Assembly (NCBI GenBank): GCA_958435545.1
Contig: CAUBGU010000014.1
Location: 1 to 28,434, forward strand
Reading direction: 5' to 3'
DNA length: 28,434 nt
From: an uncultured Collinsella sp.
GTDB taxonomy: Bacteria > Actinomycetota > Coriobacteriia > Coriobacteriales > Coriobacteriaceae
The stretch's first letter is position 1; every line of letters starts with the position of its first letter. The translations under genes were made by a program, and so were the position numbers. Under the pieces are notes generated by a model. The model did no database searches. It worked only from the letters and a program-made list of their open reading frames with translations, and was not told the DNA's origin. Of this stretch, positions 20,629 through 28,412 are shown piece after piece.

Positions 20629-21129
20629 ATGAATAGCGCGGTTACGCTGGTCGATTTCGACCGGATGCTCAATGGACTCGATCATATCTATTCGGAGTTC
20701 TCACGCGCCTGCGGCCTTTCGGACTGCGCCTATTGGATGCTCGTCGACACCAGCACGGCGGGCGGCAGCGTCGCTGTGAGTCGTCTGACAAGCGAATGGT
20801 TCTATAGCAAACAGACGATCAACTCGGCCATTAAAACCTTGACGGCGCGGGGTTTCGCCACGCTGGAGTTTGCCGAAGGCAGTCGCAAGAACAAGGTTGT
20901 AAGCCTGACCGAAGAGGGCAGGCGATTTGCCGAGCGTTATGCGCTGCCGGCGCAAGGGGCCGAGCAGAGAGCCTTCGATGCCCTCGAGCCATGTGAGCAG
21001 CGCGAGATAATGCGCTTGATCGGCAAATTCTCTCAGGTGCTCGGCGACGAGTGCGAGACATTTAAACAGCAGGTGGCAGCCGAAAGTCAGATGCAAGATC
21101 GACGTGAGGGGGAGTCGTGCGACTGCTAA
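20629..21129 (+). CDS. MarR-family transcriptional regulator
   Basis: A 166-residue winged-helix regulator. The middle of the protein (about 50-100) reads VAVSRLTSEWFYSKQTINSAIKTLTARGFATLEFAEGSRKNKVVSLTEEGRRFAERY: recognition helix, then the wing with Arg/Lys residues, then the TEEGR helix shared across MarR proteins. Flanking N- and C-terminal helices would form the dimer interface. The extra C-terminal tail (QMQDRREGESCDC) contains two cysteines near the end, an unusual finish. It heads an operon with two ABC exporter genes and overlaps the first by 13 bp, which indicates translational coupling. Two repeated dyads on its promoter suggest autorepression relieved by an exported compound. Confidence 0.9.
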   Translation: MNSAVTLVDFDRMLNGLDHIYSEFSRACGLSDCAYWMLVDTSTAGGSVAVSRLTSEWFYSKQTINSAIKTLTARGFATLEFAEGSRKNKVVSLTEEGRRFAERYALPAQGAEQRAFDALEPCEQREIMRLIGKFSQVLGDECETFKQQVAAESQMQDRREGESCDC

Positions 21130-22853
21130 TGAGGTTTTTGAAGCCCTATCGAGGGCTTGTCGCAGTGACGCTGCTGGTGCTGCTGGTGGATAACGTCGGT
21201 ACGCTGTTGGTTCCCACGATGCTGGCGAACATGGTCAACACCGGTATTACCACGGGCGATGTCGACTACATTTTACGCAACGGCCTATACATGTTTATCG
21301 CGACCAGCATGGCTAGCGGCGGTACGGTGCTGGGCTGCTATCTTTCGGCGCGCCTGGCCGCCAACGTGGCCTGCGATATCCGCAATGCCGTGTACGACAA
21401 ATCGCTCGAGCTCGCTGCCAGCGACTTTGAGCGTTTTGGCACGGGATCGATGATCACACGCTCGCTCAACGACATCAACGTGATTCAGCAGGCTATCCTG
21501 CAGACGATTCAGCTGGTGCTGCCGGTGCCGTTCTTGGCCGTCGCGGGCATCATTTTTGCTTGGTTCATCGATCCCGCTATGGGAACGCTGTTGGGCGTGG
21601 TAGTTGCGATCGTGCTGGTGGCGGCGGTCTTTACGGTGGCTAACGCCGCGCCGATTTTTATGCGCCTTCAGAGCTTTATCGACCGTATGAACGTGGTGCT
21701 GCGTGAGAACATCGTGGGCGTTCGCGTCATCCGCGCTTTCAATAAGGAGCGCCACGAGGAGCAGCGCCTGGACGAGGTATTTAGCGATTACGCGGACAAC
21801 GCCATTAAGGTCAACCACCTGTTTGTGGGGCTCGACAGCTCCAGCTTCTTTTTGATGAACATCGCCGAGGTAGCGGTGCTGTGGGTGGGCGGTAACCGGG
21901 TGGGCGCCCATGCGATGCAGATCGCGAGCATCTCGGCGGTGCTGGAGTACGCGATCCTGATTCTGTTCTTTGTGATGATGGCGCAGATGGTGATTCTGAC
22001 GCTTCCGCGCGCTGCGGCGTGCCTCAACCGCGCGCAACAGGTGTTGGAGATTGAGCCGAGCATTGTGGACGGCAAGCGCACGCTGGATACGTGCGCGGCG
22101 GAGCCTGTTGACAGTGCCGACGCGGTCGCCGCGTTCGATCACGTGTCGTTTCGTTTCGACGACGCCGACGAGGACACGCTGTGCGATCTGAACTTTACCT
22201 GTCGCCGCGGTCAGACGACCGCTATCGTCGGCTCGACGGGCTCGGGCAAATCGACGGTGGCCAAGCTCTTACTGCGCTTCCACGATGCCACCAAGGGCGC
22301 CATTCGCCTGGACGGCGCCGATCTGCGCAATCTTTCGCAAGGCGAGATTCGCGGGCGCATTGCCTATGTGCCGCAGAAGGCGTGGCTGTTCTCGGGCACC
22401 GTGGCAAGCAACCTGCGCTTTGGCAACGAAGAAGCGACTGAGGCCGACATGCTTCATGCGCTCCAGGTTGCCCAGAGCACCTTTGTGCTTGATCAGCCGC
22501 AGGGGCTCGATACCCCGGTGGCGCAGGGCGGCACGAACTTTTCGGGCGGCCAGCGCCAGCGTCTGGCCATCGCCCGTGCGCTCATGAAGCATGCCGATCT
22601 ATATATCTTCGATGACAGTTTCTCGGCCCTGGACTTTAAGACCGATGCCGCCCTGCGCCATGCGTTGCAAGACGAGACGCGTGACGCTGCGGTGCTCATC
22701 ATCGCGCAGCGCATCTCGACGATCTTGCACGCCGACCAGATCGTCGTGCTCAAGGATGGCGAGGTTGTGGGTCTGGGCACGCATGGCGAGCTTATGGAAA
22801 CCTGCGAGGTGTACCGCGCCATCGCGGAATCGCAAATGAAGGGAGGTGAGTAG
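21117..22853 (+). CDS. ABC exporter half-transporter with degenerate ATP site (subunit A)
   Basis: A 578-residue type IV ABC exporter half: about six membrane helices (1-300), then the nucleotide-binding domain (335-578). Walker A is GSTGSGKS (372-379), the signature FSGGQ (475-479) and the Q-loop PQ at 419-420. Walker B reads LYIFDD, so Asp500 stands where the catalytic Glu is expected, and the switch histidine is Gln531 (IIAQRIS). This pattern is known from the degenerate half of heterodimeric exporters such as TM287/288 and BmrCD. The GTG start at 21117 has GAGGGGGA in front and overlaps marR; an ATG at 21129 is an alternative. The partner gene follows after 1 bp. Likely substrate is a lipophilic drug or lipid, not determinable here. 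Confidence 0.9.
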   Translation: MRLLMRFLKPYRGLVAVTLLVLLVDNVGTLLVPTMLANMVNTGITTGDVDYILRNGLYMFIATSMASGGTVLGCYLSARLAANVACDIRNAVYDKSLELAASDFERFGTGSMITRSLNDINVIQQAILQTIQLVLPVPFLAVAGIIFAWFIDPAMGTLLGVVVAIVLVAAVFTVANAAPIFMRLQSFIDRMNVVLRENIVGVRVIRAFNKERHEEQRLDEVFSDYADNAIKVNHLFVGLDSSSFFLMNIAEVAVLWVGGNRVGAHAMQIASISAVLEYAILILFFVMMAQMVILTLPRAAACLNRAQQVLEIEPSIVDGKRTLDTCAAEPVDSADAVAAFDHVSFRFDDADEDTLCDLNFTCRRGQTTAIVGSTGSGKSTVAKLLLRFHDATKGAIRLDGADLRNLSQGEIRGRIAYVPQKAWLFSGTVASNLRFGNEEATEADMLHALQVAQSTFVLDQPQGLDTPVAQGGTNFSGGQRQRLAIARALMKHADLYIFDDSFSALDFKTDAALRHALQDETRDAAVLIIAQRISTILHADQIVVLKDGEVVGLGTHGELMETCEVYRAIAESQMKGGE

Positions 22854-22854
22854 C

Positions 22855-24870
22855 ATGACCGAGGAGCTCAGGAAACAAGGCGGCCTTGTCGATGCCGTCG
22901 CTGCGGACGCTGCCGATAAAACGGTCGACCAGGCTGTCGTAGCGCCCGAGCTGGATGAAGCCGCCAAGGCCGCAGCCGCGCGCGAGGCTCGCCGCCAGGC
23001 GCTCTATGAGGAAAACGAGCGCGCGGAGGATGAGCGCGCCCGAGCCGAGGCGGAACGCATGCGCGACGTGGACGATGGCGACGAGGACGAGACGCCTCGG
23101 GATACCTGGGCGACGGTGCGTCGCCTGTGGAGCGAGGCTGCCGGCGACCACTGGCGCTTCTATATCGTGTTCGCGAGCATTGTGTTCTATGCCATCTTTA
23201 ACACCGCTGCGCCGGCATATAGCGCCCGCGTGATCGATGAGCTGTGGGGCCACATTCAGGTGGCGTTTGCCAACGACACCACCTTCAACATCACCTGGGA
23301 GAACTGCGGCAGGACCATCTTCATCTACTTTATGATCTGGACGGCCGCTGCCTCGTTCTACGCGCTCCAGAGCTTTTTGATGTCGAGCGTGGCCGAACGC
23401 CTCAACCTGCGTCTGCGCAACCGCATCGCTCAAAAGCTCAATCGTCTGCCGCTCGCCTATTTTGACGCACATCGTCCCGGCGAGGTCGTCAGCCGCGCGA
23501 CCAATGACTTGGACAAGATGTCCGAGAGCATGCAGCGCGGCTTGCTGCAGCTGCTGGTGTCGATTGGTACGGTAGTGGGCGCTGTGGGCGTGATGTTTGT
23601 GTTCAGTGTGCCACTTACGCTGGTCTTTTTGTTCTTTACGGCGTTGTCGCTGCTGGTGACCAAGGTGGTCTCGCGCCGTACGCATGACGTAACCGGCGAG
23701 CGCCAGGAGTGGGTGTCCAAGATTACGAGTGCAGTCGAGGAAGGCTATTCGGGTCGTCTGGTGATTCGCGCGTTTAACCGCGAGCGTCAGAGTTCTGCCG
23801 AGGTGCACCAGGCCTCGGGCGAGCTGGCACGCGTGAGTGCCAAGGCCGACTTTATGATTAACGCCGTCGGCCCCGCGGTGCGCTTTATCGGCCGCCTGGC
23901 ACAGATCGTGATTGCGATTGTGGGCTGCAGCATGCTGGTTGCCGGCCATATGACCGTCGGCGTGTTCCAGGCGTTCTTCCAGTTTATCTACGAGGCATCC
24001 GAGCCCATGACGCAGCTGTCGTTTACCTTCAACTCGCTGCAGAGCGCGCTGGCGAGTGCGGAGCGCGTGTTCGACCTGCTCGATGAGCCCGAGATGGAAG
24101 CCGATCCGCTGCCGGACGAGGCCGCCAAGCTGCCGGGTCGCGTTGAGGGCCGCGTCTCCTTTGAGCACGTGCGCTTTGGTTATTCGCCCGACAAGCCGCT
24201 TATGCGCGACGTGTCGTTTACCGCCGAGCCGGGCCAAAAGATTGCCGTGGTGGGAACCACGGGCGCAGGCAAGACGACGCTCATCAACCTGCTCATGCGC
24301 TTCTATGAGATTGACGGCGGGCGTATTACGCTCGACGGCGTGGATACGAGCCGCATGGATCGCGGCGAGCTACGGCAGCAGTTTGGCATGGTGCTGCAGG
24401 ACGCCTGGCTGTTCGACGGCACGATTGCCGAAAACATCGCCTACGGCTGCCCCGAGGCAACGCGCGACGAAATTGTGGCCGCGGCTTGTGCCGCGCAGGT
24501 CGACTTCTTTGTGCGCACCATGCCGCAGGGCTACGACACGCGCGTGGCCAACGATGCCGAAAGCATCAGCCAGGGCCAGCGTCAGCTGCTGACCATCGCA
24601 CGCGTGCTGCTCAACAACCCGGCGATTCTCATCCTGGACGAGGCGACCTCAAGCGTGGACACGCGTACCGAGCTTGCCATCGGCCGTGCCATGGATGCGC
24701 TTATGCGCGGGCGCACGAGCTTTGTGATCGCGCATCGTCTGTCGACGATCGTGGATGCCGACCTGATTCTGGTCATGGACCACGGCAACATTATCGAGCA
24801 GGGCACGCATAAGGAGCTGCTCGCAGCCGAGGGCGCTTACGCCGACCTCTATCTGAGCCAGTTCGCATGA
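22855..24870 (+). CDS. ABC exporter half-transporter with catalytic ATP site (subunit B)
   Basis: A 671-residue ABC exporter half. Residues 1-90 are a charged Ala/Glu/Arg-rich extension, helical and probably coiled-coil (ELDEAAKAAAAREARRQAL and following), which ordinary half-transporters lack. The membrane domain (about 100-400) and nucleotide-binding domain (430-671) follow. Walker A is GTTGAGKT (467-474), Walker B ILILDE with Glu596 and the switch histidine is His627 (IAHRLST). Its signature is ISQGQ (571-575) rather than LSGGQ, which pairs with the degenerate Walker B of subunit A to give one weak and one active ATP site. GGGAGGTGA precedes the ATG and overlaps the end of subunit A, so expression is coupled. 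Confidence 0.92.
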   Translation: MTEELRKQGGLVDAVAADAADKTVDQAVVAPELDEAAKAAAAREARRQALYEENERAEDERARAEAERMRDVDDGDEDETPRDTWATVRRLWSEAAGDHWRFYIVFASIVFYAIFNTAAPAYSARVIDELWGHIQVAFANDTTFNITWENCGRTIFIYFMIWTAAASFYALQSFLMSSVAERLNLRLRNRIAQKLNRLPLAYFDAHRPGEVVSRATNDLDKMSESMQRGLLQLLVSIGTVVGAVGVMFVFSVPLTLVFLFFTALSLLVTKVVSRRTHDVTGERQEWVSKITSAVEEGYSGRLVIRAFNRERQSSAEVHQASGELARVSAKADFMINAVGPAVRFIGRLAQIVIAIVGCSMLVAGHMTVGVFQAFFQFIYEASEPMTQLSFTFNSLQSALASAERVFDLLDEPEMEADPLPDEAAKLPGRVEGRVSFEHVRFGYSPDKPLMRDVSFTAEPGQKIAVVGTTGAGKTTLINLLMRFYEIDGGRITLDGVDTSRMDRGELRQQFGMVLQDAWLFDGTIAENIAYGCPEATRDEIVAAACAAQVDFFVRTMPQGYDTRVANDAESISQGQRQLLTIARVLLNNPAILILDEATSSVDTRTELAIGRAMDALMRGRTSFVIAHRLSTIVDADLILVMDHGNIIEQGTHKELLAAEGAYADLYLSQFA

Positions 24871-24871
24871 G

Positions 24872-24899
24872 GTGACAGGGGGGCAGTCCCGCATGTCAC
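24872..24899 (+). repeat. Short hairpin after the ABC operon
   Basis: GTGACA and TGTCAC (24872-24877, 24894-24899) enclose a G-run and a CCC run that can also pair. It abuts the stop codon of subunit B and lies just before the main terminator. Confidence 0.5.
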
Positions 24900-24908
24900 A
24901 TTGAAAAG

Positions 24909-24947
24909 AAGGCGCGCCGGGGGGGTGAATCCTCTGGCGCGCCTTTG
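24909..24947. terminator. Bidirectional terminator between the ABC operon and cysE
   Basis: AAGGCGCGCC (24909-24918) and GGCGCGCCTT (24936-24945) are perfect arms with T residues beyond. It lies between convergent genes and can serve both. Confidence 0.85.
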
Positions 24948-24981
24948 CGTTGGCGTCAATGTTGTCGGTGGTCGTCTGCCT

Positions 24982-25686
24982 CTAGCGTTCGTCCACGAGC
25001 TTGGCGACGAGGGCCTTAAGCTCGGCCACCTCTTGCTCGAGCTCCTTGACGCGGCGGGCGTTCTCGGTGATGCCTTGACGATTGAGCGCGGACTGCTCGG
25101 CGGCGGCGTCGGGCATGTACTCGCGATGCTGCTTGGCATCGAAGCTCTCCTCGAACACGCGGCAGCCGTTGCGCTTGATGATGCGTCCCGGCACGCCCAC
25201 GACGGTGCAGTTGTCGGGTACGTCCTTGACGACGACCGAATTGCCGCCGATTTTGACGTTGTTGCCGATGCGAATGTTGCCGAGCACTTTAGCGCCTGTG
25301 CCCACGGTGACGTTGTTGCCCAGGGTGGGGTGGCGCTTGCCGGTCTCGTTGCCGGTGCCGCCAAGCGTGACGCCCTGGTAGAGCACGCAGTTGTCGCCCA
25401 CAATGGTGGTTTCGCCGATGACGACGCCCATGGCGTGGTCGATAAAGAAATGCTTGCCGATCTGTGCAGCGGGATGAATCTCGACGCCGGTAATGTGGCG
25501 GGTGATTTGCGAGAGCACACGGGCGAGCGAGCGATGGCCATGCTCCCAGAGCCAGTGCTCTGGCACGTGGTTCCACTTGGCGTGCAGGCCGGGATAGGAA
25601 AGGAAGATGACCAGACCGTTTTGCGCGGCGGGGTCCTGCGCCTGGACGGTCTTGATGTCCTCGCGAATGGTATTGATAAAGCTCAC
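24982..25686 (-). CDS. cysE: Serine O-acetyltransferase
   Basis: A 234-residue CysE/EpsC-type enzyme that makes O-acetylserine from serine and acetyl-CoA for cysteine synthesis. The helical N-terminal part ([19 protein letters not shown]) leads into the hexapeptide-repeat left-handed beta-helix with the catalytic [14 protein letters not shown] (Asp83, His84) and [19 protein letters not shown]. The C-terminus (about 205-234, [27 protein letters not shown]) is a clear leucine-zipper-like coiled coil and does not end in the Ile that docks into cysteine synthase. GTG at 25686 is the chosen start: AAGGGAGG sits 7 bp before it, and a TATACT -10 element lies within the longer in-frame sequence, which would place the upstream ATG outside the transcript. 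Confidence 0.9.
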   Translation of the reverse strand: MSFINTIREDIKTVQAQDPAAQNGLVIFLSYPGLHAKWNHVPEHWLWEHGHRSLARVLSQITRHITGVEIHPAAQIGKHFFIDHAMGVVIGETTIVGDNCVLYQGVTLGGTGNETGKRHPTLGNNVTVGTGAKVLGNIRIGNNVKIGGNSVVVKDVPDNCTVVGVPGRIIKRNGCRVFEESFDAKQHREYMPDAAAEQSALNRQGITENARRVKELEQEVAELKALVAKLVDER

Positions 25687-25727
25687 CGGCCGCCCTCCCT
25701 TAGCGCCATGGCAATGCGATTCAATAA

Positions 25728-25733
25728 AGTATA
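25728..25733 (-). promoter_or_regulatory. cysE -10 element candidate
   Basis: TATACT on the minus strand, 42 bp upstream of the GTG start. The -35 region is weak. It supports GTG rather than the upstream ATG as the start of cysE. Confidence 0.5.
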
Positions 25734-25857
25734 GCGATTCGCTAGGGATTAAAAAGGACAATCTTGGCGGCTTTGCGCTACAAGTGTCAGTTATGCAAAC
25801 TTGCTGGTAATGGAGTCATGCTTTTGTGGGGTTGCGCACGAGGGGGCACCGCAACCG

Positions 25858-25863
25858 TATACT
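25858..25863 (+). promoter_or_regulatory. DedA gene -10 element candidate
   Basis: TATACT lies 46 bp before the DedA start. It is preceded by a GGTTGC/GCAACC dyad (about 25830-25856), and TTGCGC at 25832 is 20 bp away, longer than ideal for a -35. Confidence 0.45.
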
Positions 25864-25909
25864 GGTCAACTTGGACGTATCCGCGCCCACAACTGAGAGG
25901 TTTTACTTC

Positions 25910-26557
25910 ATGGGTTTCATTAATTTTATCGCTGAGCTGCTTAAGGACCCGCGCACTGCGATCGCCAGCTGGATCGCCGCCGGCCCGCTTATGGCCTACG
26001 GCTGCGTGTTCCTGATCATCTTTATCGAGACGGGCGTGGTGTTCTTCCCGTTCCTTCCCGGTGATTCGCTGCTGTTCGCCTCGGGTTTCTTTGCCCACAA
26101 CGGCGGCTTTAACATCGTGGCGCTTCTGGCCACCGCATGGGCCGCTGCCATCCTGGGCGATCAGTGCAACTTTATGATCGGTCATTTCTTTGGCAAAAAG
26201 ATTATCGCTTCGGGCAAGGTGAAGGCCATGACGCCCGAGCGCATCAAAAAGTCCGAGGATTTCTTGGACAAGTGGGGTCACCTAGCCATCTTCCTGGGCC
26301 GCTTCTTCCCGTTTATCCGCACCTTCGTGCCCTTTATCGCCGGCATGGGCGGCATGCACTGGCGCAACTTTGTCATCTTTAACGTGCTGGGCGGCATTAC
26401 CTGGTCGACGGTCTTTACGCTGCTGGGTTACTTCTTTGGTGGCATTCCCTTTGTGCAGGAGCACTTTGAGCTGCTGATTATCGGCATCGTCGCCGTGTCG
26501 ATCATTCCGACCGTGGTCGGCTTGGTTAAGGCTAAGCTGGGCAAGAAGAACGCATAG
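25910..26557 (+). CDS. DedA-family membrane protein
   Basis: A 215-residue DedA (SNARE-associated/VTT domain) protein. Family marks: FIETGVVFFPFLPGDSLLF (about 39-57), GDQCNFMIGHFFGKKI, and GRFFPFIRTFVPFIAGMGGM (about 129-148), whose Arg and Pro residues are conserved. Two re-entrant helices and several spanning helices are expected. DedA proteins act as lipid scramblases or flippases, with undecaprenyl phosphate recycling shown for some members, and support membrane integrity; which lipid is moved here is not known. GAGAGG precedes the ATG. The C-terminal tail is basic (KAKLGKKNA), probably cytoplasmic. It is divergent from cysE and has its own terminator. Confidence 0.93.
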   Translation: MGFINFIAELLKDPRTAIASWIAAGPLMAYGCVFLIIFIETGVVFFPFLPGDSLLFASGFFAHNGGFNIVALLATAWAAAILGDQCNFMIGHFFGKKIIASGKVKAMTPERIKKSEDFLDKWGHLAIFLGRFFPFIRTFVPFIAGMGGMHWRNFVIFNVLGGITWSTVFTLLGYFFGGIPFVQEHFELLIIGIVAVSIIPTVVGLVKAKLGKKNA

Positions 26558-26585
26558 CTCGAGTCGGCGCACAAACTGTGCCGTT

Positions 26586-26620
26586 GAGGCCCGCCACTGC
26601 TTACGGTGGCGGGCCTCTTT
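26586..26620 (+). terminator. Rho-independent terminator after the DedA gene
   Basis: GAGGCCCGCCAC pairs perfectly with GTGGCGGGCCTC around an 8-nt loop, followed by TTT. It lies 28 bp after the stop codon. Confidence 0.92.
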
Positions 26621-26687
26621 AGCTTCGGTTGAATGAAAATACTTTACTTAGTTAAAGAAAAGCGTTTTATCAGGCGCGTGCGGGGAG

Positions 26688-26693
26688 TACAAT
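26688..26693 (+). promoter_or_regulatory. ilvE -10 element candidate
   Basis: TACAAT, with a T-rich stretch (TTTTAT at 26665) 17 bp upstream as the only -35 candidate. It implies a leader of about 150 nt before ilvE. The leader shows no T-box signature or leucine/isoleucine/valine-rich leader peptide. Confidence 0.4.
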
Positions 26694-26846
26694 CTCGTGC
26701 ATGCGAATCGACGTGCCATGGGCTTTGGTGTTGCCCGCGTGTCCCGTCCGGCTCTACGCTCCGGGCGTGCGACGTTGCGACGCGGTCGGCCTCGGTCCTT
26801 GCGTGCGAGTTCGCGAGTATGCAACTGTGTATGTAAGGAGCGACAT

Positions 26847-27899
26847 ATGACTGTCGAGAAGAAGGATATCGATTGGGGTAGCCTCGGCTTTGGCTACATG
26901 AAGACCGATTACAGCTACGAGGCTCATTGGAAGGATGGCGAGTGGGACGAGGGCGGCCTGACCACCGACCACACCCTGCATGTCTCCGAGTGCGGCGGTA
27001 TCTTCCATTACTGCCAGGAGGTCTTTGAGGGCCTGAAGGCCTACACCGCCGAGGACGGCAGCATCGTCTGCTTCCGCCCCGACATGAACGCCGAGCGTAT
27101 GTACAACTCTGCGCAGCGCCTCGAGATGCCCCCGTTCCCCAAGGACAAGTTCGTTGAGGCCGTCAAGCAGGTCGTTTCTGCCAACGCCGCCTGGGTTCCG
27201 CCCTTCGGTTCCGGCGCGACCCTGTACGTGCGTCCGTTTATGATCGGCTCCGGTGACGTGATCGGCGTGGCTCCCGCTCCTGAGTACACGTTCCGCATTC
27301 TCGTGACCCCGGTCGGTCCGTACTTTAAGGGTGGCCTCAAGCCCGTCAAGCTGCGCGTTTCCGAGTACGACCGCGCCGCACCGCACGGCACCGGTAATAT
27401 CAAGGCCGGCCTGAACTACGCCATGTCCCTTAAGCCCACGATGGAGGCTCACCGCGAGGGCTATGCCGAGAACTTGTATCTCGACTCCGAGTCCCGCACC
27501 TATGTCGAGGAGACCGGTGGCGCGAACGTTCTGTTCGTGAAGGAGGACGGCACGCTCGTCGTTCCGCAGTCTCACACCGACTCCATCCTGCCCTCCATCA
27601 CCCGTCGCTCGCTCGTTCAGGTCGCTGAGGACCTGGGCATGACCGTCGACCAGCGTCCCGTCGAGTGGGCTGAGGTCAAGGCCGGCACCTTTGTGGAGTG
27701 CGGCCTGTGCGGCACCGCTGCCGTCATCTCCCCGGTTGGCGAGATCGACAACAAGGTTTACGGCGCCGACGAGACTGTGACCTTCCCGGCTGGCTACACC
27801 GAGATTGGCCCTGTGATGAAGAAGCTTCGCGAGACCCTGACTGGTATCCAGTCCGGTGCTGTCGAGGACAAGCACAACTGGGTTTACACCGTGGCGTAA
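26847..27899 (+). CDS. ilvE: Branched-chain amino acid aminotransferase
   Basis: A 350-residue class IV (D-amino-acid-transaminase fold) PLP enzyme that interconverts leucine, isoleucine and valine with their 2-oxo acids using glutamate/2-oxoglutarate. The PLP-binding Lys186 is in GTGNIKAGLNYA. The family segments YCQEVFEGLKAYTAEDG and FRPDMNAERMYNSAQRLEMP lie in the N-terminal half, then LYVRPFMIGSGDVIGV, and later EETGGANVLFV and ECGLCGTAAVISPVG. Length fits the group of about 340-360 residues. The ATG at 26847 follows AAGGAG; in-frame sequence upstream is Arg-rich and non-homologous. A single-gene unit with a long leader, followed by an unusually long hairpin. Confidence 0.95.
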   Translation: MTVEKKDIDWGSLGFGYMKTDYSYEAHWKDGEWDEGGLTTDHTLHVSECGGIFHYCQEVFEGLKAYTAEDGSIVCFRPDMNAERMYNSAQRLEMPPFPKDKFVEAVKQVVSANAAWVPPFGSGATLYVRPFMIGSGDVIGVAPAPEYTFRILVTPVGPYFKGGLKPVKLRVSEYDRAAPHGTGNIKAGLNYAMSLKPTMEAHREGYAENLYLDSESRTYVEETGGANVLFVKEDGTLVVPQSHTDSILPSITRRSLVQVAEDLGMTVDQRPVEWAEVKAGTFVECGLCGTAAVISPVGEIDNKVYGADETVTFPAGYTEIGPVMKKLRETLTGIQSGAVEDKHNWVYTVA

Positions 27900-27911
27900 G
27901 CTGTCTTAGCT

Positions 27912-28040
27912 GTCCGGCCCGAGGGCGACCCTCCTTTCCGGCGCGTCCTCGGACATGAAAGAGCCTCCGCTGCGCACTTCGTGCGGCGGAGGTTCTTTCG
28001 TCCTGCGGAGTGCGCCGGAAAGGTAGGTTGCCCTCGGGAC
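27912..28040 (+). terminator. 129-bp composite hairpin with the ilvE terminator at its tip
   Basis: The tip (27957-27999) is a terminator-like stem: GAAAGAGCCTCCGC pairs with GCGGAGGTTCTTTC. Outside it, CCTTTCCGGCGC pairs with GCGCCGGAAAGG and CGAGGGC pairs with GCCCTCG, ending at GTCC/GGAC. The arms are far longer than termination needs. Confidence 0.75.
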
Positions 28041-28095
28041 TGCGTTACCTCGGTACTGCCGTTACGGGCAATATAGATCTGAATTAAAGATGGTA

Positions 28096-28123
28096 CGCGG
28101 CCTTTTGGCCGCGCTTTTGTTTT
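28096..28123 (+). terminator. Rho-independent terminator, second after ilvE
   Basis: CGCGGCC-TTTT-GGCCGCG followed by CTTTTGTTTT. It lies 197 bp after the ilvE stop and beyond the 129-bp hairpin, so it either backs up the first terminator or ends a short separate transcript. Confidence 0.85.
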
Positions 28124-28152
28124 GCTTCGAGCCATGTGGGGGTGGTGGCGAC

Positions 28153-28353
28153 GTGCATTTTTGCGAGTATTCTGCAATCGAAGGCCCTTGCATACCGACC
28201 TCGGGCGAAAAATCGGGATTTCTCGATGTTTTCTACGAATGATGGGCGGGGCTATGGGCTGACAGCGTTTGATTTGCAGGAATATTCGCGGTCTTTGGCA
28301 TTTATCGTGGCGCTCGAAGCTGTCGGGCATGCTGAATACTCACAAAAATGCAC
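28153..28353. repeat. 201-bp element bounded by 24-bp inverted repeats (MITE-like)
   Basis: The left end (28153-28176) begins GTGCATTTTTGCGAGTATTC; the right end (28330-28353) is its reverse complement with two mismatches in 24. The interior is AT-richer than local genes and has one open frame of 75 codons without a ribosome-binding site or recognisable protein. No convincing target-site duplication was found. It may be a small non-autonomous mobile element or a long-stem RNA. Confidence 0.65.
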
Positions 28354-28385
28354 GGCGCCTTGAGGGGGACCTTCGCGACAAATCA

Positions 28386-28412
28386 AAACCACCCCTAAAA
28401 GGGGTGGTTTGC
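28386..28412. terminator. Terminator hairpin near the right edge
   Basis: AAACCACCCCT and AGGGGTGGTTT are perfect arms around AAA. The A- and T-tails make it usable in either direction. The gene it serves lies beyond the window or is the 201-bp element. Confidence 0.75.

Noticed and set aside
22792..24237. Long antisense open frame (481 codons) opposite the ABC exporter subunit B
   Set aside because: It is the complement of a well-supported ABC transporter and is rich in His, Arg and Gln without motifs.
26633..26836. 67-codon open frame in the ilvE leader, as a possible attenuation leader peptide
   Set aside because: There is no run of Leu, Ile or Val codons, no ribosome-binding site, and no terminator/antiterminator pair ahead of ilvE. 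The Arg/Cys-rich composition looks like chance in GC-rich DNA.
26694..26846. T-box riboswitch before ilvE
   Set aside because: The conserved T-box sequence and a terminator directly before the start codon are missing.
28136..28363. 75-codon open frame over the 201-bp element
   Set aside because: It lacks a ribosome-binding site, does not resemble any known protein and both ends coincide with the inverted repeats, so the frame is best seen as accidental.
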